This document shows, in pieces, positions 13,107 through 20,722 of a stretch of DNA of 23,071 bases (positions within the stretch are counted from its first letter, which is position 1; the number at the start of each line of letters is the position of its first letter). Both the position numbers and the translations under genes were made by a program. The DNA is from Geobacter sp. UBA5735 (GTDB lineage Bacteria > Desulfobacterota > Desulfuromonadia > Geobacterales > Geobacteraceae), in NCBI GenBank assembly GCA_002419385.1, contig DIFZ01000059.1, positions 1-23,071 on the forward strand, in the 5' to 3' direction. The notes under the pieces were generated by a model. It was not told the origin of the DNA. It saw only the letters and a list, made by a program, of their open reading frames with translations, and searched no databases.

Positions 13107-15668
13107 TTAACAATGCATATCGCAAGCCTTTGCATCTCCTGCCGCATCGGCAAAATGGACACTGAGTTTTTCCACCCGGATGGAACGAAGCGCCTCCTGG
13201 GGCAGGCCGGTAACCGCGGAAACGAATTCGACCGGTTTGCCCCTGCCGACCGTCAAATGAAGCATGTCGCCCTCAGCATGCAGGCGGATCAGCTCGCAGC
13301 GCAGATCCATGTCCGTGACTTTCCCCTTTTTCACACGCTGGTAGGGAAAGGTTTCCAGGCGCATGAACGCCTCGGCCCTGGCTTGCAGATCGGGGGCCAG
13401 ACCCTGCGGCAGTGTCACGCGGTAGCTGGTAGCGGCAAGGATGACGCTCAGGGATTGGCTCTTGAGCGGGACCGTTTCGGCCTCCAGGATCTCCATACCG
13501 GCGGGCAGAGCCCGGTTCAGGGCCTGCATCGTCCTCGAGGCGCCGAAACCTGTCGCGATTTCCATGTCCATGTATTCGGCGCGCGACTCTACGCCGACCG
13601 AAAGGGCTGTGGCAAAGGAAAACTTCGGATGGGGGTGAAAGCCCTGCGAGTAGAGGATGGGTATTCCGGCCCGACGCACGGCCCTGGTGAACAGATGGAG
13701 CAGTTCCAGGTGACTCAGCAGGCTCATGACGCCGGTCTTTGTGAAACGGAGACGGATTCGCTCAGACGGAACGTCACTGTCGACTTCTTCCCCATGACCG
13801 CCCCCCTGCAGACCGACAGACGAAGACTCAGGCTGCAGCGGACCGTGAGAAACCGGGCCGGGCAGATGGACAACGGGTCTGACACGCGAGAAATCGCAGA
13901 CACCGCACCCGGTGCAGCTGCCGCTCCGGCAGTCTCCCGTGGGAAGCTCTGCCACAGCTTTTTCCATTTCCGCCCGCAGGAATTCCTTGCCGACCCCGCA
14001 GTCAAGATGATCCCACGGGAGCACCTCATCCCCATCGCGCCTCCTCATGTACGATGCAGGGTCAATGGCCGCCGACTCGAAAGCCTGGCGCCACTTGCCG
14101 AAATCGGCATGCTCGCTCCACCCGTCGAACCGGCACCCCAGTTCCCGCGCCTTCAGGAGGACCTTCGAGAGCCTGCGGTCACCACGGGCGAAAACACCTT
14201 CCAGCATGGACAGATGGGAATCGTGCCACTTGAAGGCCAGCTTCCTCTTTTTCAGCTCGTTGCGCAGAAAGTGCTGCCGCTCCACTATCTCTTCGCTCCC
14301 CAGTTGTGGCTCCCACTGGAACGGCGTGTGGGGTTTGGGAACGAAGTTACTGACCGACACGTTCACGTCGCCATGCTGGCCGGCTTCCTTTCCGGCGCGC
14401 CTGACCCGGCCCGACAACTCGGCGATCCCCAGCACGTCTTCCCTGGTTTCCGTGGGCAGGCCGATCATGAAGTAGAGTTTAATGACCCGCCAGCCGGCCC
14501 GGTACACCTCGTAGGCATTGTTCACCAGGTCCTCTTCCCGTATCCCCTTGTTGATCACCCGGCGCAAACGCTCGCTGCCCGCCTCAGGGGCCAGGGTAAA
14601 GCCGGTTTTCCGGACCCTGGCGACCTGCTCGACCAGATCCCTGGTCAGGCTGCCCACCCGCAGGGAGGGAAAGGAAACCGCCACGCGCTCATCCGCGTAT
14701 CTTCCCATCAGGGAACCGAGGAGACCGGCAATGCAGCCGTAATCCGCCGATGAAAGCGACAGCAGGGAGATTTCTTCGTAACCGGTGTTGCGCAGAACAG
14801 CGTGAATCGTTTCCAGCACCGCTTCGGGCGACCGTTCACGGACCGGACGATAGCTATAACCTGCCTGGCAGAAGCGGCAGCCGCGGGTGCAGCCGCGCGC
14901 GATTTCCATGCTCACCCGGTCGTGCACCGTTTTCAGGAAGGGAACGACCGGGTTGACCGGATACGGCACCCGGTCGAGATCCGGGGCGATCCTGCGCTTC
15001 ACTCGGTCGTATCCGCTCTTCAGCGCGCGTATCTCCGCAACCCGGTCTCCCTTATGGGAAATGGCGAAAAAGGACGGTATGTACACCCCTTCGACCGCGG
15101 ACAGCCGGTCGAGAAGCTCAGCTTTGCCTCCCCCACCCTTCTTCCATTCCCGGTATACCCCGGCAATCTCCACGACCGCCTCTTCTCCGTCCCCGAAAAG
15201 GATGGCATCGAAGAAATCCGCTACGGGCTCCGGATTGCCGGCACAGGGCCCGCCGCCGAGGATGAGGGGGTACCCTTCGTCACGCTCAGCGGCAAGGAGC
15301 GGGATGCCGGAAAGCTCCAGCATGTTCAGGATATTGGTATAGGAAAGTTCATACTGGAGCGTAAAGCCGACGATATCGACATCAGCCAGCACGGTGCCGG
15401 TCTCCAGCGTAGCAAGCCTTTCCCCCGCAACACGGAGCGTTTCCTCCCTGTCCGGCCACGGCGCATAGACCCTTTCCGCAGCCGCCCACTCGACAGCATT
15501 CAAAATGGAATACAGTATCTGGGTGCCCAGATGGCTCATGCCGACTTCATAGACATCGGGAAAGGCCAGAACGAATCGAACGTCGACCGGCCCCTTGGAA
15601 ACCGAACCGAATTCGTTTCCCACGTAGCGGACGGGTTTTTCAACTGAAAGGAGCGTATCGTACTGCAA
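13107..15668 (-). CDS. Fused B12-binding-like/radical SAM protein (TIGR03960) with C-terminal DUF2344/TIGR03936 domain
   Basis: 853-residue protein of unknown reaction. The N-terminal part (RFVLAFPDVYEVGMSHLGTQ, LILGGGPCAGNPEP) is B12-binding-like. The radical SAM cluster site is C260-x3-C264-x2-C267 (GCTRGCRFCQAG). A second Cys group C580, C585, C588, C591 could hold another Fe-S cluster. From about residue 637 (IRLRFTKTGVMSLLSHLELLHLF, YSQGFHPHPKFSFA) is the DUF2344 domain, encoded by a separate gene in many Firmicutes. The start is TTG 15668, preceded by CCGGAGGACCC. Its constant association with rng and ribosomal genes suggests an RNA- or ribosome-related modification, but this is inference. 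Confidence 0.9.
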   Translation of the reverse strand: MQYDTLLSVEKPVRYVGNEFGSVSKGPVDVRFVLAFPDVYEVGMSHLGTQILYSILNAVEWAAAERVYAPWPDREETLRVAGERLATLETGTVLADVDIVGFTLQYELSYTNILNMLELSGIPLLAAERDEGYPLILGGGPCAGNPEPVADFFDAILFGDGEEAVVEIAGVYREWKKGGGGKAELLDRLSAVEGVYIPSFFAISHKGDRVAEIRALKSGYDRVKRRIAPDLDRVPYPVNPVVPFLKTVHDRVSMEIARGCTRGCRFCQAGYSYRPVRERSPEAVLETIHAVLRNTGYEEISLLSLSSADYGCIAGLLGSLMGRYADERVAVSFPSLRVGSLTRDLVEQVARVRKTGFTLAPEAGSERLRRVINKGIREEDLVNNAYEVYRAGWRVIKLYFMIGLPTETREDVLGIAELSGRVRRAGKEAGQHGDVNVSVSNFVPKPHTPFQWEPQLGSEEIVERQHFLRNELKKRKLAFKWHDSHLSMLEGVFARGDRRLSKVLLKARELGCRFDGWSEHADFGKWRQAFESAAIDPASYMRRRDGDEVLPWDHLDCGVGKEFLRAEMEKAVAELPTGDCRSGSCTGCGVCDFSRVRPVVHLPGPVSHGPLQPESSSVGLQGGGHGEEVDSDVPSERIRLRFTKTGVMSLLSHLELLHLFTRAVRRAGIPILYSQGFHPHPKFSFATALSVGVESRAEYMDMEIATGFGASRTMQALNRALPAGMEILEAETVPLKSQSLSVILAATSYRVTLPQGLAPDLQARAEAFMRLETFPYQRVKKGKVTDMDLRCELIRLHAEGDMLHLTVGRGKPVEFVSAVTGLPQEALRSIRVEKLSVHFADAAGDAKACDMHC

Positions 15669-15851
15669 GGGTCCTCCGGAATTTCATGTGGGTGTGATTT
15701 CGGGCATCTGGAGCACTGGGCCCGACAACCGGGGAATCAGTGCCTCAAATGAGGTGTCTGGTGTATGATATGAGGCCCCGTGGAGCAGGGCATGGCGTGT
15801 ACTCGGCTCAAAAACACCGCATAAATCGTACTGATAGAACCCTGACAGGTC

Positions 15852-15868
15852 TTGGCACGCTCGATGCT
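15852..15868 (+). promoter_or_regulatory. Sigma-54 (-24/-12) promoter
   Basis: TTGGCACGCTCGATGCT has the invariant GG and GC separated by exactly 10 nt and the full TTGGCACG -24 block; only the first base of the -12 TTGC block differs. It lies 36 bases before the ATG at 15904, leaving a short leader with an AGGAGGAAG ribosome-binding site. An RpoN-dependent activator is implied but not visible here. Confidence 0.8.
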
Positions 15869-15903
15869 ATGAGAAAAACAATCACATTCCAGGAGGAAGT
15901 ACA

Positions 15904-16164
15904 ATGAAAAAAGTTCTGTCCACCATCGCTGCCGCTCTCGTAGCCATCGCTTTCGCCGGTGTCGTTTGCGCCGCCGAGCCCGCAACTCCTGCCGTTCCCG
16001 CTGCTCCGGCCGCTCCGGCTGCCACCGACGTGAAAAAAGACGCCACGAAGAAGCCGGTAAAGAAAACCAAGAAAAAAACGAAAAAACCGGTAAAGAAAAC
16101 TGCTCCGGCTACCCCGGCCGTGCCTGCCACCCCGGCTGTGCCTGCCGCTCCGGCTGCGAAGTAA
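15904..16164 (+). CDS. Small secreted Lys/Ala/Pro-rich low-complexity protein
   Basis: 86 residues. Residues 1-23 are a signal peptide (KK start, hydrophobic TIAAALVAIAFAGV, predicted cut after VCA). The mature part has three zones: an Ala/Pro zone (25-41, PATPAVPAAPAAPAA), a strongly basic zone (44-66, six KK or KKK groups spaced by P, V and T), then a second Ala/Pro zone mirroring the first (67-86). Such histone-H1-tail-like, charge-dense chains can bind polyanions, but no function is known. AGGAGG precedes ATG 15904. Regulation by sigma-54 is likely from the promoter at 15852-15868. It has its own terminator at 16182-16213 and forms a single-gene unit. Confidence 0.8.
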   Translation: MKKVLSTIAAALVAIAFAGVVCAAEPATPAVPAAPAAPAATDVKKDATKKPVKKTKKKTKKPVKKTAPATPAVPATPAVPAAPAAK

Positions 16165-16181
16165 TCACCTTCGCTGTGAAC

Positions 16182-16213
16182 AAAAAAGCCGCATCGTCAG
16201 ATGCGGCTTTTTT
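16182..16213. terminator. Bidirectional intrinsic terminator
   Basis: Six As, an 8-bp stem GCCGCATC (16188-16195) / GATGCGGC (16200-16207), loop GTCA, then six Ts. It works in both orientations and sits between the convergent genes ending at 16164 (+) and 16233 (-). Confidence 0.92.
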
Positions 16214-16232
16214 GTGTCCGCCCTACACCTCG

Positions 16233-16613
16233 TCACTCTTCCTGCCATACATAGTCCGGCTCCATGAACGGATCATAGAACCCCGGCGTCGGCGCAAAGA
16301 ATGTGGCAACCTCGCCGACCCCCGCAAGTGTCCTTGCCAGCATCATGCCGATCCCCTTCAAGGGGCCGATCAGAATGCCCTGGACAGGCCCTTCCTCGTG
16401 GTAGGTGACATAAATCTGCTTGGGCAGTTCCAGCCATCCCGTGGTCGTGTTCGCCATCCCCCTGGCAAATTTGTTGGACATGCCGCCGACTACCGCCTGG
16501 GGCGAACTGTCCTCGACCTCGCGCATATCGTCATATGCCAGAGAAACCGAACTCCAGAGCAGCAGCGTACCGGCTGCAAGTACCATGAGCGACGACAGTT
16601 TTATTGAATGCAT
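16233..16613 (-). CDS. Exported protein resembling the exosortase-associated TIGR04073 family
   Basis: 126 residues with an N-terminal signal peptide (HSIKLSSLMVLAAGTLLLWSS, cut near SLA/YDD). The mature core NKFARGMANTTTGWLELPKQI, then GILIGPLKGIGMMLARTLAG and FAPTPGFYDPFMEPDYVW, fits my recollection of the TIGR04073 family, often found in genomes with exosortase/PEP-CTERM systems; its role is unknown. It carries two Gly-rich hydrophobic stretches and no PEP-CTERM anchor. ATG 16613 is preceded by AAAGGAG with 7-nt spacing; an in-frame extension to 16688 has no support. TTGTAA-17-TACATA lies upstream as a possible promoter. Confidence 0.7.
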   Translation of the reverse strand: MHSIKLSSLMVLAAGTLLLWSSVSLAYDDMREVEDSSPQAVVGGMSNKFARGMANTTTGWLELPKQIYVTYHEEGPVQGILIGPLKGIGMMLARTLAGVGEVATFFAPTPGFYDPFMEPDYVWQEE

Positions 16614-16699
16614 GGAACACTCCTTTGGCCAGAGCAGGCGAAACAGCCGCCCGTTATCAACGGGAAACATTTGTAATATGTAACACAAAAAAGCTTGCC

Positions 16700-16969
16700 T
16701 TACAACCCTTCATCGCCGGAACACCATGAAAAAAGGGGATTTTCTACCTCCAGGAACGGCGCGAATTTCTTTCTGACCTGTGCGAGCCTGTCCAGGTAGA
16801 ATTCCAGGTTGACGTCCGGCCGGGCCGGGTCATAGTTCGACGCGGGCTTGCAGTTCCCGTAGGATACGACCCGTTTTCCCGTTCCCGTCACATAAGAGCT
16901 CAGCTGGTCCCCGGCCAGTCCGCATGAACAGCCTGATGAAAGAGCGGCGCCCTTCATGGGCACCGCCAC
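16700..16969 (-). CDS. Small Cys-containing protein of unknown function
   Basis: Up to 89 residues, not recognised. Third codon positions are GC-rich like the neighbouring genes, supporting real coding. Features: GCSCG near the N-terminus, YGNCKPASNYDPARPDVNLEFYLD in the middle, and a Lys-rich helix ending FLEVENPLFSWC. Four Cys in total might bind metal. Three starts are possible (GTG 16969, GTG 16963, ATG 16957), none with a clear Shine-Dalgarno sequence. It follows the 4Fe-4S gene by 58 bases on the same strand and is probably in its operon. The frame stays open upstream into the 4Fe-4S gene without a start codon, so a frameshifted longer ancestor cannot be excluded. Confidence 0.55.
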   Translation of the reverse strand: MAVPMKGAALSSGCSCGLAGDQLSSYVTGTGKRVVSYGNCKPASNYDPARPDVNLEFYLDRLAQVRKKFAPFLEVENPLFSWCSGDEGL

Positions 16970-17027
16970 AATTCCGTGCGGAAAGAAGACAAACCTACGA
17001 ATTTCATACCAGGAGGCCGCAGCCTTG

Positions 17028-17771
17028 TCAATCGGGCGACCCGGCCTTTATCTCCCCCGTCACGCCTATGGTCACAACCGTGCAGGGGATATTCCTTCCT
17101 GAAGCGGCCAGCGCCCTCTTCACCGCAGTCTCGATGCCACCGCAGCACGGGACTTCCATTCGGGCAACCGTAACGCTTTTCAAAGAGGATGTGCGGAACA
17201 TCTCCGTCAGCTTCTCCGTATAGTACTGGTTGTCGTCCAGTTTCGGGCAACCGACCAGCAGTGCCCTGCCAGCCAGGAAATCCTTGTGGAAATCCCCGTA
17301 GGCAAAGGGCACGCAGTCCGCCGCGATCAACAGGTCCGCGTCCTCAAGGAACGGAGCGCCCACCGGCACCAGCTTCAGCTGAACCGGCCACTGGCCGAGC
17401 CGGCTCTGGCGTGCGCCTCCCTCTTCCCCGGCGACTTCCTTCCGGGTGTCCACAAGGGACAGCACCCGCGAACCGGGGCATCCGCCGTGGTGGCCGGCCC
17501 CATGGTGCATCCCCTGGTTATGGCCGGCGGACTGCCTGCCGCTTTCCGCCGCAACGGCAGCTTCATCGAACGCATCTGCCTCCCTTTCCACAATGCGGAT
17601 CGCATCGCGCGGGCACTCGCCCAGGCACGCCCCGAGCCCGTCGCACAGGTTGTCGGCAGCGAGCACAGCCTTGCCGTTGACAATCCGGATGGCCCCTTCG
17701 GCGCACGAGGGAACGCAGAGCCCGCAGCCGTCACATTTCTCCTGGTCTATTTCAATGATGTTTCTTTTCAT
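17028..17771 (-). CDS. Ferredoxin-domain iron-sulfur protein with Cys-rich C-terminal domain
   Basis: 247 residues. The N-terminal ferredoxin-like domain has one complete [4Fe-4S] motif (C13, C16, C19, C23 in CDGCGLCVPSC). The second motif has only C43, C49 and C53 (CDGLGACLGEC), with Leu46 where the second Cys is expected; I recall this CDGLG variant as typical of the family. A His/Gly-rich linker (84-98, HNQGMHHGAGHHGGC) follows, then a domain with DLLIAADCVPFAYGDFH, LLVGCPKLDD and MEVPCCGGI. ATG 17771 has AAGGAG 9 nt upstream. It is divergent from the aldehyde:ferredoxin oxidoreductase gene, so an electron-transfer partnership is plausible but inferred. The reaction is unknown. Confidence 0.85.
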   Translation of the reverse strand: MKRNIIEIDQEKCDGCGLCVPSCAEGAIRIVNGKAVLAADNLCDGLGACLGECPRDAIRIVEREADAFDEAAVAAESGRQSAGHNQGMHHGAGHHGGCPGSRVLSLVDTRKEVAGEEGGARQSRLGQWPVQLKLVPVGAPFLEDADLLIAADCVPFAYGDFHKDFLAGRALLVGCPKLDDNQYYTEKLTEMFRTSSLKSVTVARMEVPCCGGIETAVKRALAASGRNIPCTVVTIGVTGEIKAGSPD

Positions 17772-17787
17772 GGCCGGTCTCTCCTTT

Positions 17788-17925
17788 TCAAGCAGCCCGT
17801 GGACTCTGGTCCGGATGGGCGCGGGTGATTTTCACTCGATCCCGGGTCTTGCCGACCCTTTCGATGGTCACAGGATAGCCGGGAACAGCCTGAAAGGTTA
17901 TGACCCATGTCAAAAGTGCGAACAT
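17788..17925 (-). CDS. Possible small ORF ahead of the iron-sulfur gene
   Basis: A 45-residue frame (hydrophobic start MFALLTWVITFQAVPGYPV, then basic ERVGKTRDRVKI) ends 16 bases before the 4Fe-4S gene start, an operon-like spacing. The same frame extends to a start at 18057. No good Shine-Dalgarno sequence precedes either start and no family is recognised. It may be chance in a 346-base intergenic region. Confidence 0.25.
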   Translation of the reverse strand: MFALLTWVITFQAVPGYPVTIERVGKTRDRVKITRAHPDQSPRAA

Positions 17926-18117
17926 TCCCGGTCCGCTCTGCCAGGACGGTTGCACACAGTGCACGCCAAGGGAAACCGGCAGCGCAGCCGCACCGTTATC
18001 GTGCAACAAGACGCTGGACCAGCCCCGCGCCACTATGCTATGGTGCTTGTTCTGCAACGACGCTGTAGGTTTAATTTATAGCGCCGGTCACTGCAATTTG
18101 ACGCAAAGGAAAGTGAA
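17926..18117. other. Divergent regulatory region between the iron-sulfur and aor genes
   Basis: This segment, with any part of 17772-17925 that is not coding, separates two divergent units. It holds a small hairpin TGCAC-ACA-GTGCA, the sigma-54-like element at 18041-18056 and the AT-rich TTTAATTTATAG just before the aor ribosome-binding site. I found no match to a riboswitch I can recall. Confidence 0.4.
18041..18056 (+). promoter_or_regulatory. Candidate sigma-54-like promoter for the aor gene
   Basis: TGGTGCTTGTTCTGCA keeps GG (18042-18043) and GC (18054-18055) with the required 10-nt spacing, but the -24 block is TGGTGC rather than TGGCAC. It is weaker than the element at 15852 and lies 62 bases before the aor start. 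Confidence 0.35.
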
Positions 18118-20298
18118 ATGAACTATACCAGAGACAGACTCCGGCAAGGATACGCCAACCGCATACTGAACGTCGATCTCGGCAGCACAGCAATCAGCAC
18201 CCAGCAACTGGATCCCGGGGTCAAGGAATACTTCATGGGCGGGCGAAGCCTGGGGCTGTACCTCTTGCACCGTGCGACGACCCCGGCAACCAGGGCACAC
18301 GATCCGGAGAACCCGCTGATACTGGCAAACGGGCCGCTCGGCGGCATACCCCAGTTTCCGGGGGCCGCCAAGGCCATGGCCATATCCCTCTCCCCGCTGA
18401 CCGGCATTCCCGGCGTTTCCAATTTCGGCGGCTACTTCGGGGCGTTCCTCAAGTATGCCGGCTTCGACGCCCTGCAGGTAACGGGCAAGTCGGGCCATGA
18501 AACAATGATCGTCATCGACGGCTTCAAGCAGGAGGTCACCATCGAGGAAGCGCCCGACTTCAGGGAGGTTTTCGAACTGGAAAAGGCCATTGCCGAACGT
18601 TTCACGGCAGCAGGGTACGACAAGAAGAACATCGCCTTCATGTCCACCGGCATCGGGGCCGACCATACGGCATTCGGCTGCATAAACAGCCACTATTACG
18701 ACGTCACCAAGCCGACCCCGGAGGGAAAGGGCATCTTCCGCACCAAGCAGGCCGGACGCACCGGCATCGGCAGCGTCATGCGCGGCAAGAGAATCAGGGC
18801 GATTGTGGTCCTCGCCGCCTACCCCCAGGGCGAAAACCCCTATGGGGCGGCAGACTGGGACCGGGTCAGGCAGGCAGGGGCGAAACTCCACTCCGTCGTC
18901 AAGGAAGTTGATCCCCAGTCACTGAAGATGTACCGCAAAGGGAGCGCCGGCCTGATCACGTTCATGAACAAACCGGAATACCAGTCCCTGCCGGTCAACA
19001 ACTTCCAGCAGGGCTCGGACCCCCGGGCGCCGCAGATCTGCGGAAAATTCTACGCGGAACACCTCTTCGAGCACCGCGGCATGGATGGCTGCTTCCCGGG
19101 TTGCAACCTGAGGTGCACCAAGGGCGGATGGGTCACCCTGTCTTCGGGAACGCACCAGGGGCAAAAAGCATGGGTCGACGGCCCCGAATATGAGACCGCC
19201 GCTGGTTTCGGCTCCAACCTGGGCATCTGGAACCCGGAATTCATCATGGAAGCCAACTGGCACTGCGACAACTACGGCATCGACACCATCACCACGGCGA
19301 CGCTCATGGCATTCCTGATGGAGTGCTTCCAGAGGGGTTACCTCACCGCGGCAGACACCGACGGACTGGAACTTGCCTGGGGCAACGAGCAGGCAGCGCT
19401 CGAGTTCATCCACCGGCTGGCCCATGGAAAGGGCGCACTGGCAGGGGCCGCGGCACACGGCATGGCAGGGCTGGTGGACTGGGTCGCCGAATGCTACCGC
19501 GGCAGGACGGGGATCGATCCGCGGCCGGAACTGGACCTGTTCGCCATGCAGACCAAGGGGCTGCCCTTCTCCTTCTACCGCACCCACCGCTCGCTTTCCA
19601 TGCAGGCCTCCTATGCTGCCGCAAGCGACATCGGCGCCCATCACGCAGCAGCCTGGCTCATAAAAGTCGACCTGCTGGGCGCGTTCCCGACGTTCGAAGA
19701 CAAGGCAAAAGCGCTGATAACCTATCCCCGGGTCCGGCTCGGCAATGACAACATGGGGGTCTGCAAGCTCCCCTGGGTGGACGTCTTCAACCCTGATTCT
19801 GCCAAGGTGGCAAACCCGGACATGCACATCAATCCCGCTTCGCAGGAACTGTATGCCGAGTATTTCAACGGCATGCTGGGCACGGAGCTCACCTGGGAAG
19901 AGATCTTCGCCCAGACCGACCGGGACATCAATCTGCAGCGTGTGATGAACGTCATGCACTTCGGCAGGGACACCAGGCGCTTCGACTGGATCCCGGACCG
20001 GGCCGTCGGGCCGACGGAAGACTTCCTCTACGAACTGGAAGGGGACTATAACGACCGGCAGGTTGCCGAAGCCACCGGCAAGACCATCGAAGGAATTCGC
20101 ACCCTGACCACCAGCGAGAAACGGTCGATTCTCATGAATCACCGGAAAGAGAACCTGCGCAAGCTCATTGACAAGTACTACGCCGAACGTGGATGGAACA
20201 GCGAAGGCATACCCACCGTGGCAACTCTCGAACGGCTGGGATTGTGGCAATTCCTGAAGCAGGAGGCTCGGGACAGGATCACGGAGCTGGCGGGATGA
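18118..20298 (+). CDS. aor: Aldehyde:ferredoxin oxidoreductase family tungsten/molybdenum enzyme
   Basis: 726 residues, longer than classical AOR (about 600). These enzymes hold a bis-pterin W (or Mo) centre and one [4Fe-4S] cluster and interconvert aldehydes and acids with ferredoxin; other members act on different substrates, such as BamB in benzoyl-CoA reduction. N-terminal NRILNVDLGS, FMGGRSLGLYLL and GPLGGIPQFPGAAK are typical. Cluster ligands are C325, C329 and C333 (CFPGCNLRC), spaced C-x3-C-x3-C rather than the classical C-x2-C-x3-C, plus C549 in DNMGVC. GPEYETAAGFGSNLG is also characteristic. A long C-terminal extension (DRQVAEATGKTIEGIRTL onward) is present. AAAGGA precedes ATG 18118. 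The substrate cannot be told. A divergent 4Fe-4S protein gene and Mo-handling genes lie nearby. Confidence 0.92.
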   Translation: MNYTRDRLRQGYANRILNVDLGSTAISTQQLDPGVKEYFMGGRSLGLYLLHRATTPATRAHDPENPLILANGPLGGIPQFPGAAKAMAISLSPLTGIPGVSNFGGYFGAFLKYAGFDALQVTGKSGHETMIVIDGFKQEVTIEEAPDFREVFELEKAIAERFTAAGYDKKNIAFMSTGIGADHTAFGCINSHYYDVTKPTPEGKGIFRTKQAGRTGIGSVMRGKRIRAIVVLAAYPQGENPYGAADWDRVRQAGAKLHSVVKEVDPQSLKMYRKGSAGLITFMNKPEYQSLPVNNFQQGSDPRAPQICGKFYAEHLFEHRGMDGCFPGCNLRCTKGGWVTLSSGTHQGQKAWVDGPEYETAAGFGSNLGIWNPEFIMEANWHCDNYGIDTITTATLMAFLMECFQRGYLTAADTDGLELAWGNEQAALEFIHRLAHGKGALAGAAAHGMAGLVDWVAECYRGRTGIDPRPELDLFAMQTKGLPFSFYRTHRSLSMQASYAAASDIGAHHAAAWLIKVDLLGAFPTFEDKAKALITYPRVRLGNDNMGVCKLPWVDVFNPDSAKVANPDMHINPASQELYAEYFNGMLGTELTWEEIFAQTDRDINLQRVMNVMHFGRDTRRFDWIPDRAVGPTEDFLYELEGDYNDRQVAEATGKTIEGIRTLTTSEKRSILMNHRKENLRKLIDKYYAERGWNSEGIPTVATLERLGLWQFLKQEARDRITELAG

Positions 20299-20360
20299 TC
20301 CCGGAGGCGTAACATGCTTCCTCCTGCGAAGCAGGTTCCTGACCAATGGGCTCGGAACAA

Positions 20361-20401
20361 AAAAGAAGAGGGCCGCCTTTCGGGCGACCCTCTTCTTTTT
20401 T
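20361..20401. terminator. Bidirectional intrinsic terminator after aor
   Basis: AGAAGAGGG and CCCTCTTCT form a 9-bp outer stem, with an inner CGCC/GGCG helix and a single C-A mismatch. It is flanked by an A-run on the left and a T-run on the right. It serves the convergent aor (+) and the small gene starting at 20633 (-). Confidence 0.92.
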
Positions 20402-20423
20402 CTACAGCGGTTTCAGCCGACTG

Positions 20424-20633
20424 TCAGTGCTGTTTCGTGCCGTGATGTTCGCCTCTCGCCAGTGCAACGAGCTCAGCACCCACGCCATCAGCGATCTGTT
20501 TCAGTTCGCACATGCGGAGATGCTGACCGTACACTTTCAGGTCGACTCCCGATACGGCCACCAGGATGTAGCGGGGCTGTTTCGCTCCATCCGTCATCTT
20601 GCTTCTTTCCCGGTAAAAAATCTTGCCTGCCAT
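20424..20633 (-). CDS. Small uncharacterised protein
   Basis: 69 residues: MAGKIFYRERSKMTDGAKQP, then RYILVAVSGVDLKVYGQHLR, MCELKQIADGVGAELVALARG and a His-ending tail. The pattern suggests a compact alpha/beta fold, and I believe similar short proteins occur in other Geobacter genomes, but no function is known. ATG 20633 has AAGGAGGAA upstream; an extension to 20708 is in-frame but unsupported. A perfect TATAAT (20683-20688, minus strand) lies upstream, with a TTGACA 22 nt before it, too far for a normal pair. It may share a transcript with the upstream molybdenum-storage-like gene. Confidence 0.7.
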   Translation of the reverse strand: MAGKIFYRERSKMTDGAKQPRYILVAVSGVDLKVYGQHLRMCELKQIADGVGAELVALARGEHHGTKQH

Positions 20634-20722
20634 GAAGGGTTCCTCCTTCCTATTTTTCCTCCCTGGGTACTTCGGAGGGTTAATTATAGGATACTCCCCT
20701 CGCCGCAAACTGTCAACGGGTC

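Noticed and set aside
13113..14753. A 546-codon open frame on the plus strand
   Set aside because: It lies wholly antisense to the conserved radical-SAM/DUF2344 gene; long opposite-strand frames are expected in GC-rich DNA and it has no recognisable motif.
18919..20346. A 475-codon minus-strand frame
   Set aside because: Antisense to the AOR-family gene; composition reflects the complementary codon bias.
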